A stretch of DNA of 64,000 nucleotides from Kappaphycus alvarezii (lineage: Eukaryota; Rhodophyta; Florideophyceae; Gigartinales; Solieriaceae): positions 310,001-374,000 of the forward strand of contig NADL03000480.1 of assembly GCA_002205965.3 (NCBI GenBank), read 5' to 3'. Positions 10,182-20,882 of the stretch are shown piece after piece. The notes below the pieces were generated by a model. It had not been told where the DNA came from. It saw only the letters and a list, made by a program, of their open reading frames with translations, and made no database searches. Position numbers and translations under genes: made by a program. The stretch's first letter is position 1; every line of letters begins with the position of its first letter.

Positions 10182-10694
10182 TGTTGCGATTATGCCCGTA
10201 AATCACCAAATACCCTGAAAGTATCCCTCCAGTAACCTGTACCAGGATTTACACTGTAAGAAGACATCATTGCAACTTGTGCACCGTACTCACGCACCAG
10301 TTTAAAAGCATAATATCATACCTCTTTGTACCTAGCCAATGACATGGATCCATCATGGCTATCTCGCGTGGTTCTCGAAACATTTCGCACCCACCAATCA
10401 GCAACCACTTTATGCGTCCTTGCCAATTGGACCAATGGGACTTTGCCATGATGTTTGTTGCTGTCTGTTATACTGATGGATGCTACATGAGCCTTCAGAA
10501 CCTTGTAGTTTGATACCTCTGGGTCGCTTTTTCTAGAATATCTTTGAATTCAGTACCGTTTAGTTACAATTTATCTCTGCTGGTGTTGAGTACATTTTCT
10601 ATATAAACCCTGGTCTGATGTTCCGGCCTGTTTACCGGAAGCATCAACCAACAGTTCAACCATCGATTACCTTTTGTGCGCTCAACACACCACA
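10182..10694 (+). repeat. Gypsy 3' LTR
   Basis: About 513 bp, nearly identical to the 5' LTR. Ends near ACACCACA, after which Copia copy A RNase H sequence resumes. The exact right edge is 10692 or 10694. Confidence 0.93.
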
Positions 10695-11054
10695 CTCCGA
10701 TACTTCTTACGCCTTGCAATATGACTTACCAAAAATGAAATTACGATCTGTACATATTATCATGTTTCCAGATAGCTTGCTTCTTTTTGATTTCATTAGA
10801 AGGGCTTCTAAGACTGCTGAGAAGCATCTTATGATTGATATTTCCGCTGTTTTGAATTCCTAAAAATCGAAAGAACTTCAGACTGTCAACTCTATTCGCT
10901 CTAAGTTAAATCCCGTCGATGCATCGACTAAGTTCAGAGGTGACTCCATTCAAAACGAATTATTGGAGATGGTCGCATCAGTCATCCAATTGAGCAGTGG
11001 ATTGATGGAGGAATCTGAACTAGTTTTGATGCAAACGAACAGAAAAGGTGGGAA
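10695..11054 (+). pseudogene. Copia copy A, right part of RNase H
   Basis: Continues the RNase H broken at 4053. The frame to 10862 aligns with copy B at 42412-42560 (Y-A-L-x-x-D-L, M-F-x-D-S-L-x-L-F-D-x-I). A TAA at 10861 breaks it, and similarity continues to the end of the polyprotein at about 11020. A polypurine-like tract (AGAAAAGGTGGGAA) leads into the LTR. Confidence 0.85.
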
Positions 11055-11451
11055 TGCTAGAATTTGAAGTAGGTTTGATCAATAAACAATGTCAACCTAC
11101 ATTAGTTCCAGTTTATTACCCATGCCCAGAACTGACAAAAAAATCTGCGGCAATGATTTGAATTAGCAAATTTCAGATTACTTTACTATACTTTATGATG
11201 TCAGTTAGTCTGCAGTTGACTCATGACCTGTGCACCCCTGGCAGGGGAATCCACAGTGTGAAAGGAGTGTTGGTGTTGCATCCCACACACCATCACTATC
11301 ATCAAAACAAAAAAAGCACCAGATAGCTCCAGACATTCAGCAGTAGGGTGGTCAGAACCCCACCGACACATCGCTTGCGTGTCCCCCTCATTCCTGTGTT
11401 CGGTATAGCACAAACGAATTGGCCGTCATTCGGCTCTCGCCCCGCTCAACT
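11055..11451 (+). repeat. Copia family 1, copy A 3' LTR
   Basis: Begins TGCTAGAATTTGAAG, matching the LTR start TGTTAGAATTAGAAGATG of copy B. Similarity is clear through the central block (GGTGTTGCATCCCACACACC) and up to CCCCGCTCAAC near 11450. Diverged from copy B, so old. The right edge is approximate. Confidence 0.75.
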
Positions 11452-11615
11452 ACGTGGCAAAAAAGCACTAGCAGTGTCCTTCCAGTCCCCATATTCTACT
11501 ATTTAGTCTTTCATTTCCAACATTTCGCTCTTTAACATAATTTTTTTTGTCATTTAGAGTCTTTGACATTCAGAAACAAACTGACCCGTTCGCAATGGAT
11601 TTTTCTGTTATAATT

Positions 11616-12035
11616 TGAAATATAAATTCGAAGGCAGCTCTTATCAACTGGCAAAGAAAGGTTGTATTTTCCTTCAGTAGTTACAATTGATTACAGTCTC
11701 ATGGCCTGATGCTACATTAGTGATACTACTTCGATTTGATAGGTTTGGATTAATCTAAATGTACCGTATGGTGTCAAGTATTAAACGTTCTACAGATGTT
11801 TACTGCCTACCAGCAGGGAACTAACAGTATCAAAGGCGTAATTGTGCTTGGCCACCCACACCATCAATAATGTCATCAAGATCAGACAAAACGCCGAAAA
11901 CCAGGAAATCACCACATTTAGCAATAGACTTTCAAAACTTTTCTGTGGGCACAATGTAATTGTACCTAATCATTCCAAATGCTCCGTATAGCACTTGGAA
12001 ATCGGCCCACAAAAATTCCATCCTCGCGTCGACAA
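11616..12035 (+). repeat. Copia family 1, copy C 5' LTR
   Basis: Begins TGTTATAATTTGAAAT and shares diverged blocks with the copy B LTR (CAGTAGTTACAATT, the GGCAGGG-like block, CACACCATCA). It lies only about 165 bp after the copy A 3' LTR, so two family-1 elements sit head to tail. The right edge is approximate. Confidence 0.65.
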
Positions 12036-12409
12036 GGTTGAAAGCAATATTCCAGAATTCAAATGTAGCCATCAGCTGATATCTTTCTCTTGCTGTTTTT
12101 CGCAACTACCTGTTTGAATTGGTTTGGCTCATTTGGATTTGTTTGTTTTGTGATATTGCTGTTTGCTATCCGTTTGGCTCGGTTTGGCTTGATCTGGCTA
12201 GGTTGTTTTACTTGGAAATAGGATTAAGGATCAATGATATATCTTTACACTAGTTTCGGATCGTTATTGTTTGGTCTTCGCTTGGCTCTGTTCTGCTGAT
12301 GGAAAATATTTCGGTGCATTCTTGTAATAATTTGAGCCTTTCTGTTTCAAGATGTTGCTTTCCTTGATCCCATGGCTATTATGAGTATCATTGTGGGTAT
12401 TTATTCCTA

Positions 12410-12490
12410 GTAAGTTAACCCTTAGTTGTATTGCAGGTAAAAAAAATGTAGTATACTGATAAGTGAGTTACCAGTTTCACCATTTCGGAG
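12410..12490 (+). other. Leader intron remnant of Copia copy C
   Basis: Donor GTAAGT at 12410 follows an A (12409), and an AG acceptor at 12489-12490 is followed by TG, the same arrangement as in copy B. The resulting ATG would now run into a stop after two codons, as expected for a decayed copy. Confidence 0.45.
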
Positions 12491-12783
12491 TGACTTAGGG
12501 AACGTTTTTGTTTCATTTTTGACTCTGAAAAGGAACATAGCGAGGCTCCTGTGCTCACTGACGACCAGGCGGTTAGTGTTAGTGAGAACGTCCTTGTTGA
12601 AAATTGTACCATCCCGCTTCAGAACTCTGGTAAAAATCTTTCCTACGTACAAATTGCACCAGTCGTCGATCTAGAAATATTACAGCTCGCCAATAGTACT
12701 TATATTCCCACATATTTATCGCGTACTAACCCTCAACGAATTCAAAAGCTCTCTTCAACCCTCCATACCCGTCTGCAGCCTTA
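12491..12783 (+). pseudogene. Decayed zinc-finger leader ORF of Copia copy C
   Basis: Aligns with the N-terminal half of the copy B leader ORF (37173 onward): the sequence around 12540-12600 matches 37225-37310. A 77-codon frame survives at 12551-12781, but it is frame-shifted and has no fingers. Confidence 0.5.
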
Positions 12784-12899
12784 AACATCCGCCCACTTGA
12801 TGTGTAATCCAGTTCCTTTCAGCTACAACCGATCAAAGAAGAGCTTCCACACCATATATTCCACGTTCCACATGACAATATCAGGGGAAAAAAGAAGAG

Positions 12900-14660
12900 G
12901 AACCTGAAAATGGTTTTTGGAGTTATTCAATGGTAAGTTTTCATCAGAGTTGTAACTGAAGGTTCATCAGAAAGGAAAGTCATATATTTGTGAGGTATGA
13001 AAGCCGTAAACCCCGACTATTTTTCGTTGCGGCTTGTTCAAGGTCACCGATCAAATCAAAAGCGAGAACAGCTGCTACAGTATGAAGAATAGAAACGTAA
13101 ATAACAAGGGGATTCGCTTACCCCTTTGTTAAGTATAACTACTTACCTTCAATGACACCTTCTTACAACACGGTGAACAAGAATTGCACCGATAAGGTAT
13201 GGATATCACAAAACCTCGGTAATTGAGATTTATCTCCCCTATTTTAACCCGCACTCTACGATAAATTCCAAAGGAGAAGCTTTACTGTTGTTTCACTTGA
13301 CTGCATTCGAAGCTCCCATCATGCGCACAAAACAAATTCTAAACGTTACTGTGATTTCAAAGCGTATAGTTAAATTTCATTCAACGCAGACCCCAACTTT
13401 TGGGTACAGATGCGATACTCGGCCTTTGCAAATATATTACAGTCAAAATACTACACAGTACCCGTTTTTTCGGGTCCAGCGAAATTCGTCAGACTTTTCA
13501 TAATTACCTGAATTTGGAAAGACTTTAGAAATGCAACATCTGAAGAATATACCCATCTAATTGGAAATTTCGTCTTTCTTTGTCAGCTGGAACATAATAA
13601 AAGAGGAGCGTTTGCTATAGCCTCAAGCCCGAGGAGATATAAATTAATAAATAAATTCACCTTCTCCATAATAATTTTTGCTGTTTTAATGATTCTAAAG
13701 TTGCTCATTTACTTGGTACTCGTTTCAAATACTCGAAAAAACTTACTGGATACCTGGTAAGGGTATTCATGGATAATTATACAAGTAACTTTATGCCGCA
13801 CGAGACTAGTACCTTAATAGCAACACGAACCTGCAACACTTCCTTAATTTTTTTGATGGCTCAGAAAAGTTGCCTTACCGTGAGCATATCGAAGGACATT
13901 GTGAATCATTTGCAGAATTGACATTTAAAAAGCAGGAAAGGTTAAAATATTTCTACTCGTCAAAATAAAGCTTGGAAACGTCTGTGAAGCTTGAGGCTAA
14001 ACTTTAGAAACTCAAGCAAGCGCTCCAATATGTATGATTTGTTGGAAGAACCGATAGACGGAATAAAACAGCTTTGTCTACAAGGTACTCTACAGCACAG
14101 ATCGGAGGAAGGAGGAGATAAGGTAGAGTACCTATAAAAAGCCGTAACTAGTGCATCCTGGGCAAAGGCATCTTTCTCAAATGCATTACATGAATTTCTG
14201 ACAACATTTATTTATTTCCATTCTATTTGGCTCACCAATCAAGAATGCAAACTTACCTCCCACACTCTTGGAGAATCTTTGTTGAGACCGAACGACACTC
14301 CAACTATTCCTTGAATGTATTTCAAACAAGAAACAAATGGCAAACCACCTAAGCTCGCTTCGGGATTTTTTGCCTTCACATAACATCACGATCGCAATGA
14401 ACGAGGCAGAAATTCAAAATTATACGATACATAAACACCTGGAAAGTCTTCTGTTGATAGTTTTGGAAAATTTGGCCCTTTTAAAAAAAGTGGAGACAAA
14501 AATCATTTTATTCGAGATTTTTCAAAGAAGGTTATTTCTTGAATAACTTCTGTAAAGCTTTGAGAAGGTATCCTGATCATTGGAATTAGAATATCTTCAA
14601 GCTGTGTTAAAAAGCACACGAGGCTATGTTCAGTGATGACGAGGATGTTCAGGATCAATT
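12900..14660 (+). pseudogene. Copia copy C gag remnant
   Basis: Blocks at about 13690-13965 and 14080-14320 align with gag of copy B (38370-38610 and 38750-38930), and a CCHC-knuckle remnant lies near 14490-14520. Numerous stops and frameshifts. The open frame on the minus strand at 14186-14389 is a shadow of this. Confidence 0.65.
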
Positions 14661-14667
14661 CAAAAGC

Positions 14668-14984
14668 ATCGAACAATATATCCGTACCGTATTTTGCGGA
14701 TTCTGAAGTAGAGGATCTGGCCAAAGATTACAGGCTAGATGAAAACCTGAAAACCCAATACAAAGATCCAAAGGCACCTTTCTAAAAGAAAGGGTTGCTT
14801 TTACTAAGGAACGGAAAGATTTGCGTACCAGAAGGAAAATTTAAAGTCAAGCTATTACATGACTACCATTCTACTCCAAATACTGGACATTTGGGAATTT
14901 CAAAAACAATCAATAGAATATCACCGAAGTTTTACTGGAAAAACCTTCGTACAGATGTACTTCGATACATTCGTTCTTGCCACT
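14668..14984 (+). mobile_element. Internal fragment of Gypsy pol inserted in Copia copy C
   Basis: 317 bp nearly identical to 8719-9034 of the Gypsy element (between RNase H and integrase, ending inside the H2C2 finger at C-H). It starts and stops abruptly inside Copia DNA and includes neither LTR. It keeps the usual G-H-L-G where the full element has V-H-L-G, but has a TAA where the other has GAA (14783-14785). The donor was therefore a sister copy, not the element at 4-10 kb. Confidence 0.9.
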
Positions 14985-16772
14985 AAATTTGATCATACGA
15001 ATTTTATACAAGGAACATTAAATTTCTCTCCTAATTCAAAAATAGAGCGTAAATAATGGAAGTTAATTCATTCTTTTATGCTCTCTGAGAAATTAGTTTT
15101 GAGTTGAGCTTTGACAAAAGGTCATTTTTCAGTCGGCGCATCCGATTTCTTCGAATGAGGGCACGAAAATAAATTAAGATAGACGCGGAAAATATTTTCA
15201 TGGAATATGAATACAATATGAAAGGGCGAATTGATGCAATTAAATGTGCATGTAATGAGTCAAGCGCAAAATGTACCGTCATATGTATCCATTGTGTTTG
15301 CTCTAATTTCTTATATGGTGCAAGTTGAGTCCAAATTTAAAATAAGATGAAACTTATACAAGTTTAGGCAAAATATCCAAAATGTTATAGTTACAATGAT
15401 TATACAAATCCCTACGTAAACATCTCTTATTTCTCTCAAATTGGATTTCATCAAATCGTATATTAAGTTCCTACTAGGACTTGATGCACTTATTGAGTTA
15501 CCGACATATATTTCAAAAGTGTCTTAAATAATTTTTGTAATCCAGTAATCAAAAGAAAAATGCGAATTTCCCGCAAGAAATTTCATCTTGCTTTGAATGG
15601 AATCAACATAAAGTTATTTTGAGCCATAATCAGCTAAAAAAAATTTCATAAAGGATTCCATTACCCTGCTATAGATAGTTTATTTAATCTTTCCAAAATA
15701 ACCCAAGCAGGGAAATGCGATGGTAGTAAGAAACGAATTTTAGAGAAAATTTCCAGATTTTTTTGTACACGTAATCGTCTTGGCCCAATCACTGCTCGAT
15801 TTAAAGTTTATATGCAAAATAAAGATAAATTAGTGTTCGGGGAAGGATTCTAATGGGATTGATACTTCTATATAATCATGTATTCCCCATTTCATCCACA
15901 AAGCAGATCATTTCTCCAGCACCGTCTTTCTAGATGGTAACTCAGGATAAAATCAGAGTACTGAAGGCATCTGGCCTGCACTTTCCGAGAAAAATTGTTT
16001 GAAATAATATAGATACCCCAATAGGATTTGTATAAACGCAGGATTATTTTTCACCTCCCCGCAACGGAAAGATATTTTAAATGGATACGGTATCAGACTA
16101 AGGATCTATGGTGTATAAAAAAATAACTCTCCTGGAATAAGGGAAATATTTCATGCCCCACTAAGTCGTATTTATCAAAAGGTACACATAACATACGCAA
16201 GAGTCAAGAAGGAGCTCTTGATAGAGATTTATTACAAGGGATGAATGAAAAAGTGGACAAAATGGCTTGGTTCCTTCATTTTTTGGTGTTCGGAATCCAA
16301 CCCCAGTCCCAAATTCTCAACACTTCTCTACGTAAACCTAGAAAATATATGAAAGCTATCGCTGATGAAATGATTGAGATGAATAATATTGTTATTGAAA
16401 GACGTATTGCAACTGCCACAAGTAGTAAATTTATGTGTGCTTCATATATATTTCAATGTACTAAAGACATTATCTTTATCGGCAGGGAGAAAGAAAAGGA
16501 ATGGATCAGTCTATTTCCTTCGAAAAACCATTTTCTCAAAGCACCTTTCCCTACTCACCTCACAGAAAAAATAAACTCTAAAGATCTCCGTACTGCCGGT
16601 TTGGTAGAGAGAAACGAAACTAAATTTAAGAATTATTGAAGGCGTCAGATGAAAAGTATTGCGCAATGAGGAAGTACCAGATAACGCCAAATTTCTAGAC
16701 AAAAGATTTTTACTCGTTATTAAGGGAGGCTGATCATGAATACCGGAAAGGTAAGTTTCTTTCCAAGGACAC
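14985..16772 (+). pseudogene. Copia copy C protease and integrase remnant
   Basis: Collinear with copy B 39500-41400. The best block is the open frame 16241-16636, matching the integrase C-terminal half of copy B (F-G-I-Q-P-x-x-P, then E-R-R-I-A-T-A). Stops are frequent and the catalytic residues cannot be read reliably. Confidence 0.65.
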
Positions 16773-17173
16773 TGCGGGAAAATTGAAGGATTTATTTTCA
16801 ATATAAAGAAAAGTGCTTGTTTACCTACAGTAGTTACAATTAACTAAAGGCTCATAGTTCAGATATGAATTTTGCGAGAATAGTCGAATTGATAATTTTA
16901 GATTAATTTTAGTGTACTGAATGACTTCAGCTATTATAAGTTTTAAAAATGGCCTTTGCCCTCAGACAGGACATTCTGCAGTATAAGAGGCGCAATGGTG
17001 CTGCACCTTCCATGTCACCACCAATATAATCAAAACAAACAAAAAGATTAAAAAATAAAGTCCTGGCATTCAGCAGAAAGCTGCTCAAACCCCTATGGTT
17101 GCAACGTCAGTGTACCCAAAAATTTCGAGTGCTTGGTATAAAGTCTCTAAACCTGAAAAGAAACATTTACAAC
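16773..17173 (+). repeat. Copia family 1, copy C 3' LTR
   Basis: Starts TGCGGGAAAATTGAAGG and shares with the other family-1 LTRs the CAGTAGTTACAATT block, an AATTTTAGATTAATTT block and the CATTCAGCAG block. The right edge is a guess from LTR length (about 400 bp). Confidence 0.55.
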
Positions 17174-19785
17174 GGTGTTTTTGACATTTACATTTTTAGA
17201 CATAATAATATGTTTAGGAAACACACTCAAACTTGGGATAATCGCAGAAGAATGCCAAACAGGAAACCTAGACTAAACCCTATGTACCGCTGGGCAAAGT
17301 TCCTTTGGTAATTTGATATTGAAACTGTTTGTTTTCGAAATTACGCAGACTTCGCAGAATAGAGTTAAATGTATACAAAGTCGGCAAATTGCTCTCGCAT
17401 TATCTATTAGATCTGCAAGAAACTCTTTAATAATTGCCAAAATGTCTACTTTCTTCCCAGCACTTCAATATTACCGATCATTCCTTCGCATTGACAAGTT
17501 GTTTTGAACAGAATTTTCCAAAAATAGATGTTTGTTTCTTTAAATCAATGGCTAAGCTTCAGTCCTAGAGGTCGATGATGTTGACAAAAAGACTCATCAA
17601 ATTCAATTTTCGAAGCGAGTAAATCGACTTTCAATTTTAAAGCAATTTTAAAGCATGTTGTTTTGTCAGTCGTTTCCTGTTCTTTTATTTATGTCGTCGC
17701 AAAAGGCTCAATGGATTACCAAATTAGTCTATTTTTCTGCAAAGTACTGACAAAGTAGATCGTTCTGCCTGACATTTACCAGTTTCTTTGTAATATTTTC
17801 CTACTTGATGTTGGTATGTTTGTTAGACAAAGAGTTTTTTTAGTTAAAGAATTAAGAACTGACCACTAATAGTATTTTAAATATAAATTGAGCCACTAGA
17901 GATGTTTTACTTTATACTTGAAGAAAAACTCACTTGATCCTTCAATAGAAAAAAATTACGAAAACAAAGGCGAAGAAGTGACAAAGATATCAATAAATAT
18001 CAATTAATGCAATCATTAAAATTTTATTGAATTTTTAATTTCTTTAAAGATTGGTACATCATTTTTTTGTAAATGAATATTTTGTAGAAAGAGCTATGTA
18101 CTGGAATAATTAAATCAATACCGGCACAAACAGTGATCTCAAAATGTTCTTTTGATCTCACAAATTATTCATAACCATATGATATATAAGAGAGGAGACT
18201 GATAAATATATGTATTAAAGGCAGTAATTGTACAGAAGATATCATCGACTGCCCATATGAATGATATTTGAAATTTTTGAACTGCAAAATAGTTTAATGA
18301 CTATAATAAATAAATAATTAACGAAATCTTTTCTCTTCGTATTTTATCTGGAATATTAAAGCAGGTTCAAATGGTGAAAGTAAAATGAGAGATTATTGAA
18401 ATTATTTACGGCGTCAGAAATATAAAAATGATCTATCGAGTCATTTGAAAAGTTTGAAATCACTTATAAGCAGATAGAGCTGACGGATCATACTTAAAAG
18501 CATACTTCTGCCGTTCAGATCGTCCGGATCACGCTCGAATGTTTACTGAACACAGCCGCCTCAAATTCTGTTGCGGTTTTTTGCAGTTGGGTTCCATCGC
18601 AATTTAAATTTTCATACTGAAGAAGTTAAGGTTATTTGCGAAAAATTGAAATGAGAAAAGCTGTGCTGAGATTCTTCCTTGAACTCCAAATAACTTGTTT
18701 GCAGGCCTGATCTTGATTTATCTTCCATCATTTTCCCAATTTATCATGCTATTCGGCCTCTCCTGTCTCATTGAGAAGCTTAAAGCTGCATTATATTTCA
18801 TGTGTAGATATTTAAAATGTCTTATAGCTTAAGATAGAAGTAATCATGATTAAAGTAGAAGCCAAAGTAGATAGAATTAGGTTATTTCAATGTCTTTCAA
18901 ACGCTTGCCGAAGTAAGGGGGACTGGAATTTTTTTGGGGAGAAGAATCGCTTCGTTTCATAACTCTATTTCTCTATTGGCCCATGGAAACAAAAGAAAAT
19001 GTCTCTTTTCAGAAAAGGTATCTCTTTTAAATTTTCGAAGTCATGGGAAACTTTTTAGTGTTTTCTGATGTCGATTTTCAGCAAAAACCGCTCGTCGATC
19101 TAAGAAAAGCTTGCCTTGATGTTTGTGCAAGTATTTATTTTATGTGGTAACCGACCAAGTCTGAGGAAGAAGAGAAGAAAAATAGGACACAGACTTTTCA
19201 AAGATAAAATTCCATTTACGGACTCCCTTCAATAATGGGTTCAATAAAAGCAGTAACTTATCGTTAATTCATCTAGATTACGTTTTTACTATTTCAAGGT
19301 TCCAAGGGTGCCACAGTAGAGATTCAAATTAATTCCTTAACCTTATAATTAGACAGTATGTATATTTTGCATCCTTAGAAACCTTTCGAGATTTTTTGGG
19401 TATTTAAAACGAATTTTGGCCATAAATGCATAGAAAAAAGGAATTAAAACTGCTACTTATTGAAATAAGTTGAATATTTGAAATCAAAACCCTTGGCAAA
19501 GCTCTTTATCTAGCCTTGAAAATTCAGTATCACCGTTTAAATAACAAAGTAATTTTCCATTCGTCATTTGGGCAACTTTTGCGAGCAAATGCGACGTGCA
19601 AATAACTAATATGAATTATAAATGGGTATCTTCCAGGCTACAGTATAATAAGAATGTAGATAACTGAGAAACAGTTCCTTATGAAATTTTAAATGATAAA
19701 TCTCATTCAATAATTGCTATAACACTATGTCTAATCGAAATGCAACAACGGAATTCTTCTTATCTAAACAACCCAAAGGATATAG
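17174..19785. other. AT-rich DNA without recognisable genes
   Basis: Short open frames only (up to about 70 codons at 17099-17510), without motifs. No LTR or transposase similarity noticed. Confidence 0.5.
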
Positions 19786-20115
19786 ATGAAGAACAAAAAA
19801 GGAAAGAGTCGTTCTTCAATCCACCTTGTGGGCTTCGAAGTCATGGTTGTACTCAACTATACCAAATACTGTTGCGTCTTATTCACACCAATTTCCTTCA
19901 CAGCCGCTGAAGTTTTGGCCGTGATTTCACTCAATGACTTCATCTCTTCTCTCCTTTCAACTTGGTGTTTACTTCGAGGAATCATTAGCCTTTGGGATTA
20001 TTCGCGGCTGTTTTTCTCTGTAACGGGCGCAGATGAACACTTAATGCATTTCTGTACGATTCAGAGGGAAGTTAAGGTGAAACATCAACTAATTCCTAAC
20101 TTTGGTAACAGATAG
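19786..20115 (+). CDS. Hypothetical ORF, 109 codons
   Basis: Begins with ATG in a basic stretch, followed by two hydrophobic segments (about residues 20-45 and 50-75) that could be membrane-spanning. I recognise no family, and there is no supporting context: it lies between decayed transposons. It may be chance. Confidence 0.2.
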   Translation: MKNKKGKSRSSIHLVGFEVMVVLNYTKYCCVLFTPISFTAAEVLAVISLNDFISSLLSTWCLLRGIISLWDYSRLFFSVTGADEHLMHFCTIQREVKVKHQLIPNFGNR

Positions 20116-20882
20116 AAGTCAATAGAGGATTTACTCTACAAGTACTTCTCAAGTGTTTCGGAAGTAGATCCAGCCTCCTCAAAAACGTGCAAATCTTACG
20201 AATTCTGGGTCGCCCACACTGAATCTTCTTCTTGTAAAGAGAAAAGTATACGAACCTCATTTCGCGTGAGTCTGGGGGAGAAATCGAGGTTGACGGAAAA
20301 TCAGAAGCTAGTTATACAGCGACGGCGCCGGCTCGTTAGGTCCCTCCTGTATTACGATTGGCACTCTTACTGTGCTGACACCTGCACAGCTGATTTTCGT
20401 GATCTTTTTATGATCCAATCTTTTTAATGCCAGCGCACTGCTAGAAGTATGTAATGTATTGTGCAGTAACAGAGTTTTTTGATTTTCGACCACCATTGGT
20501 CTTGGTACAGTACAGTAGTCTCGCGATAATTGTAATACACGATAAGCGTAACGGCACTTTATTTGAAACAGGCTCCCGTTTCCCGACTCGGGAAACGCCA
20601 AAAAATAACTGAAAATTAAGCATAGTTTCAATAAACGATAATTGAAACGGATATTTTCCCTGGCCACGGCATCAGGCCTTGTTAATAATACTTTATCTAT
20701 GAAGGCATACAAAATCAGTGGAAAAAAGGCGACAAAAACCGCAGAGACTGTCGTTCTACGCATTCCAGTGTGCACATCATGACATCCAGCAAAAAAAGCA
20801 CACGGCATCGACCATGTTGCAAAAGCAACAGATATGCATCCACCTCTCAACTGAAAAGGACAAGTGAAATAAACCCTCACTT

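Larger units (their letters stand above)
4054..10694 (+). mobile_element. Ty3/Gypsy chromovirus with two LTRs, nested in Copia copy A
   Basis: A complete but inactive Gypsy element of about 6.6 kb. In order: 5' LTR, primer binding site, leader intron, accessory zinc-finger ORF, tRNA-like segment, gag (Retrotrans_gag and CCHC knuckle), protease, reverse transcriptase, RNase H, H2C2 zinc finger plus integrase core, chromodomain, polypurine tract, 3' LTR. RT lies before integrase, as in Gypsy and not Copia. The chromodomain places it among the chromoviruses. Flanking Copia RNase H sequence is interrupted exactly at its ends. Possible imperfect 5-bp target duplication: CTCTC on the left, CACTC on the right (only CTC is certain). 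At least eight frame breaks or stops lie in the body, although the LTRs are nearly identical. Confidence 0.92.
11616..17173 (+). mobile_element. Copia family 1, copy C: degenerate, RT and RNase H deleted
   Basis: LTR-bounded remnant of the same family as copies A and B. It retains a T/G-rich leader, intron signals, a decayed zinc-finger ORF, gag (about 12.9-14.5 kb), protease and integrase (about 15.0-16.7 kb), then passes directly into a 3' LTR at about 16773. The RT and RNase H found in copy B (about 1.4 kb) are absent. It contains a 317-bp inserted piece of Gypsy pol. No domain is intact. Confidence 0.7.

Noticed and set aside
10618-10863. 81-codon frame spanning LTR end and RNase H
   Set aside because: It is a chance fusion across the Gypsy/Copia joint; only the part after 10695 (RNase H) is meaningful.
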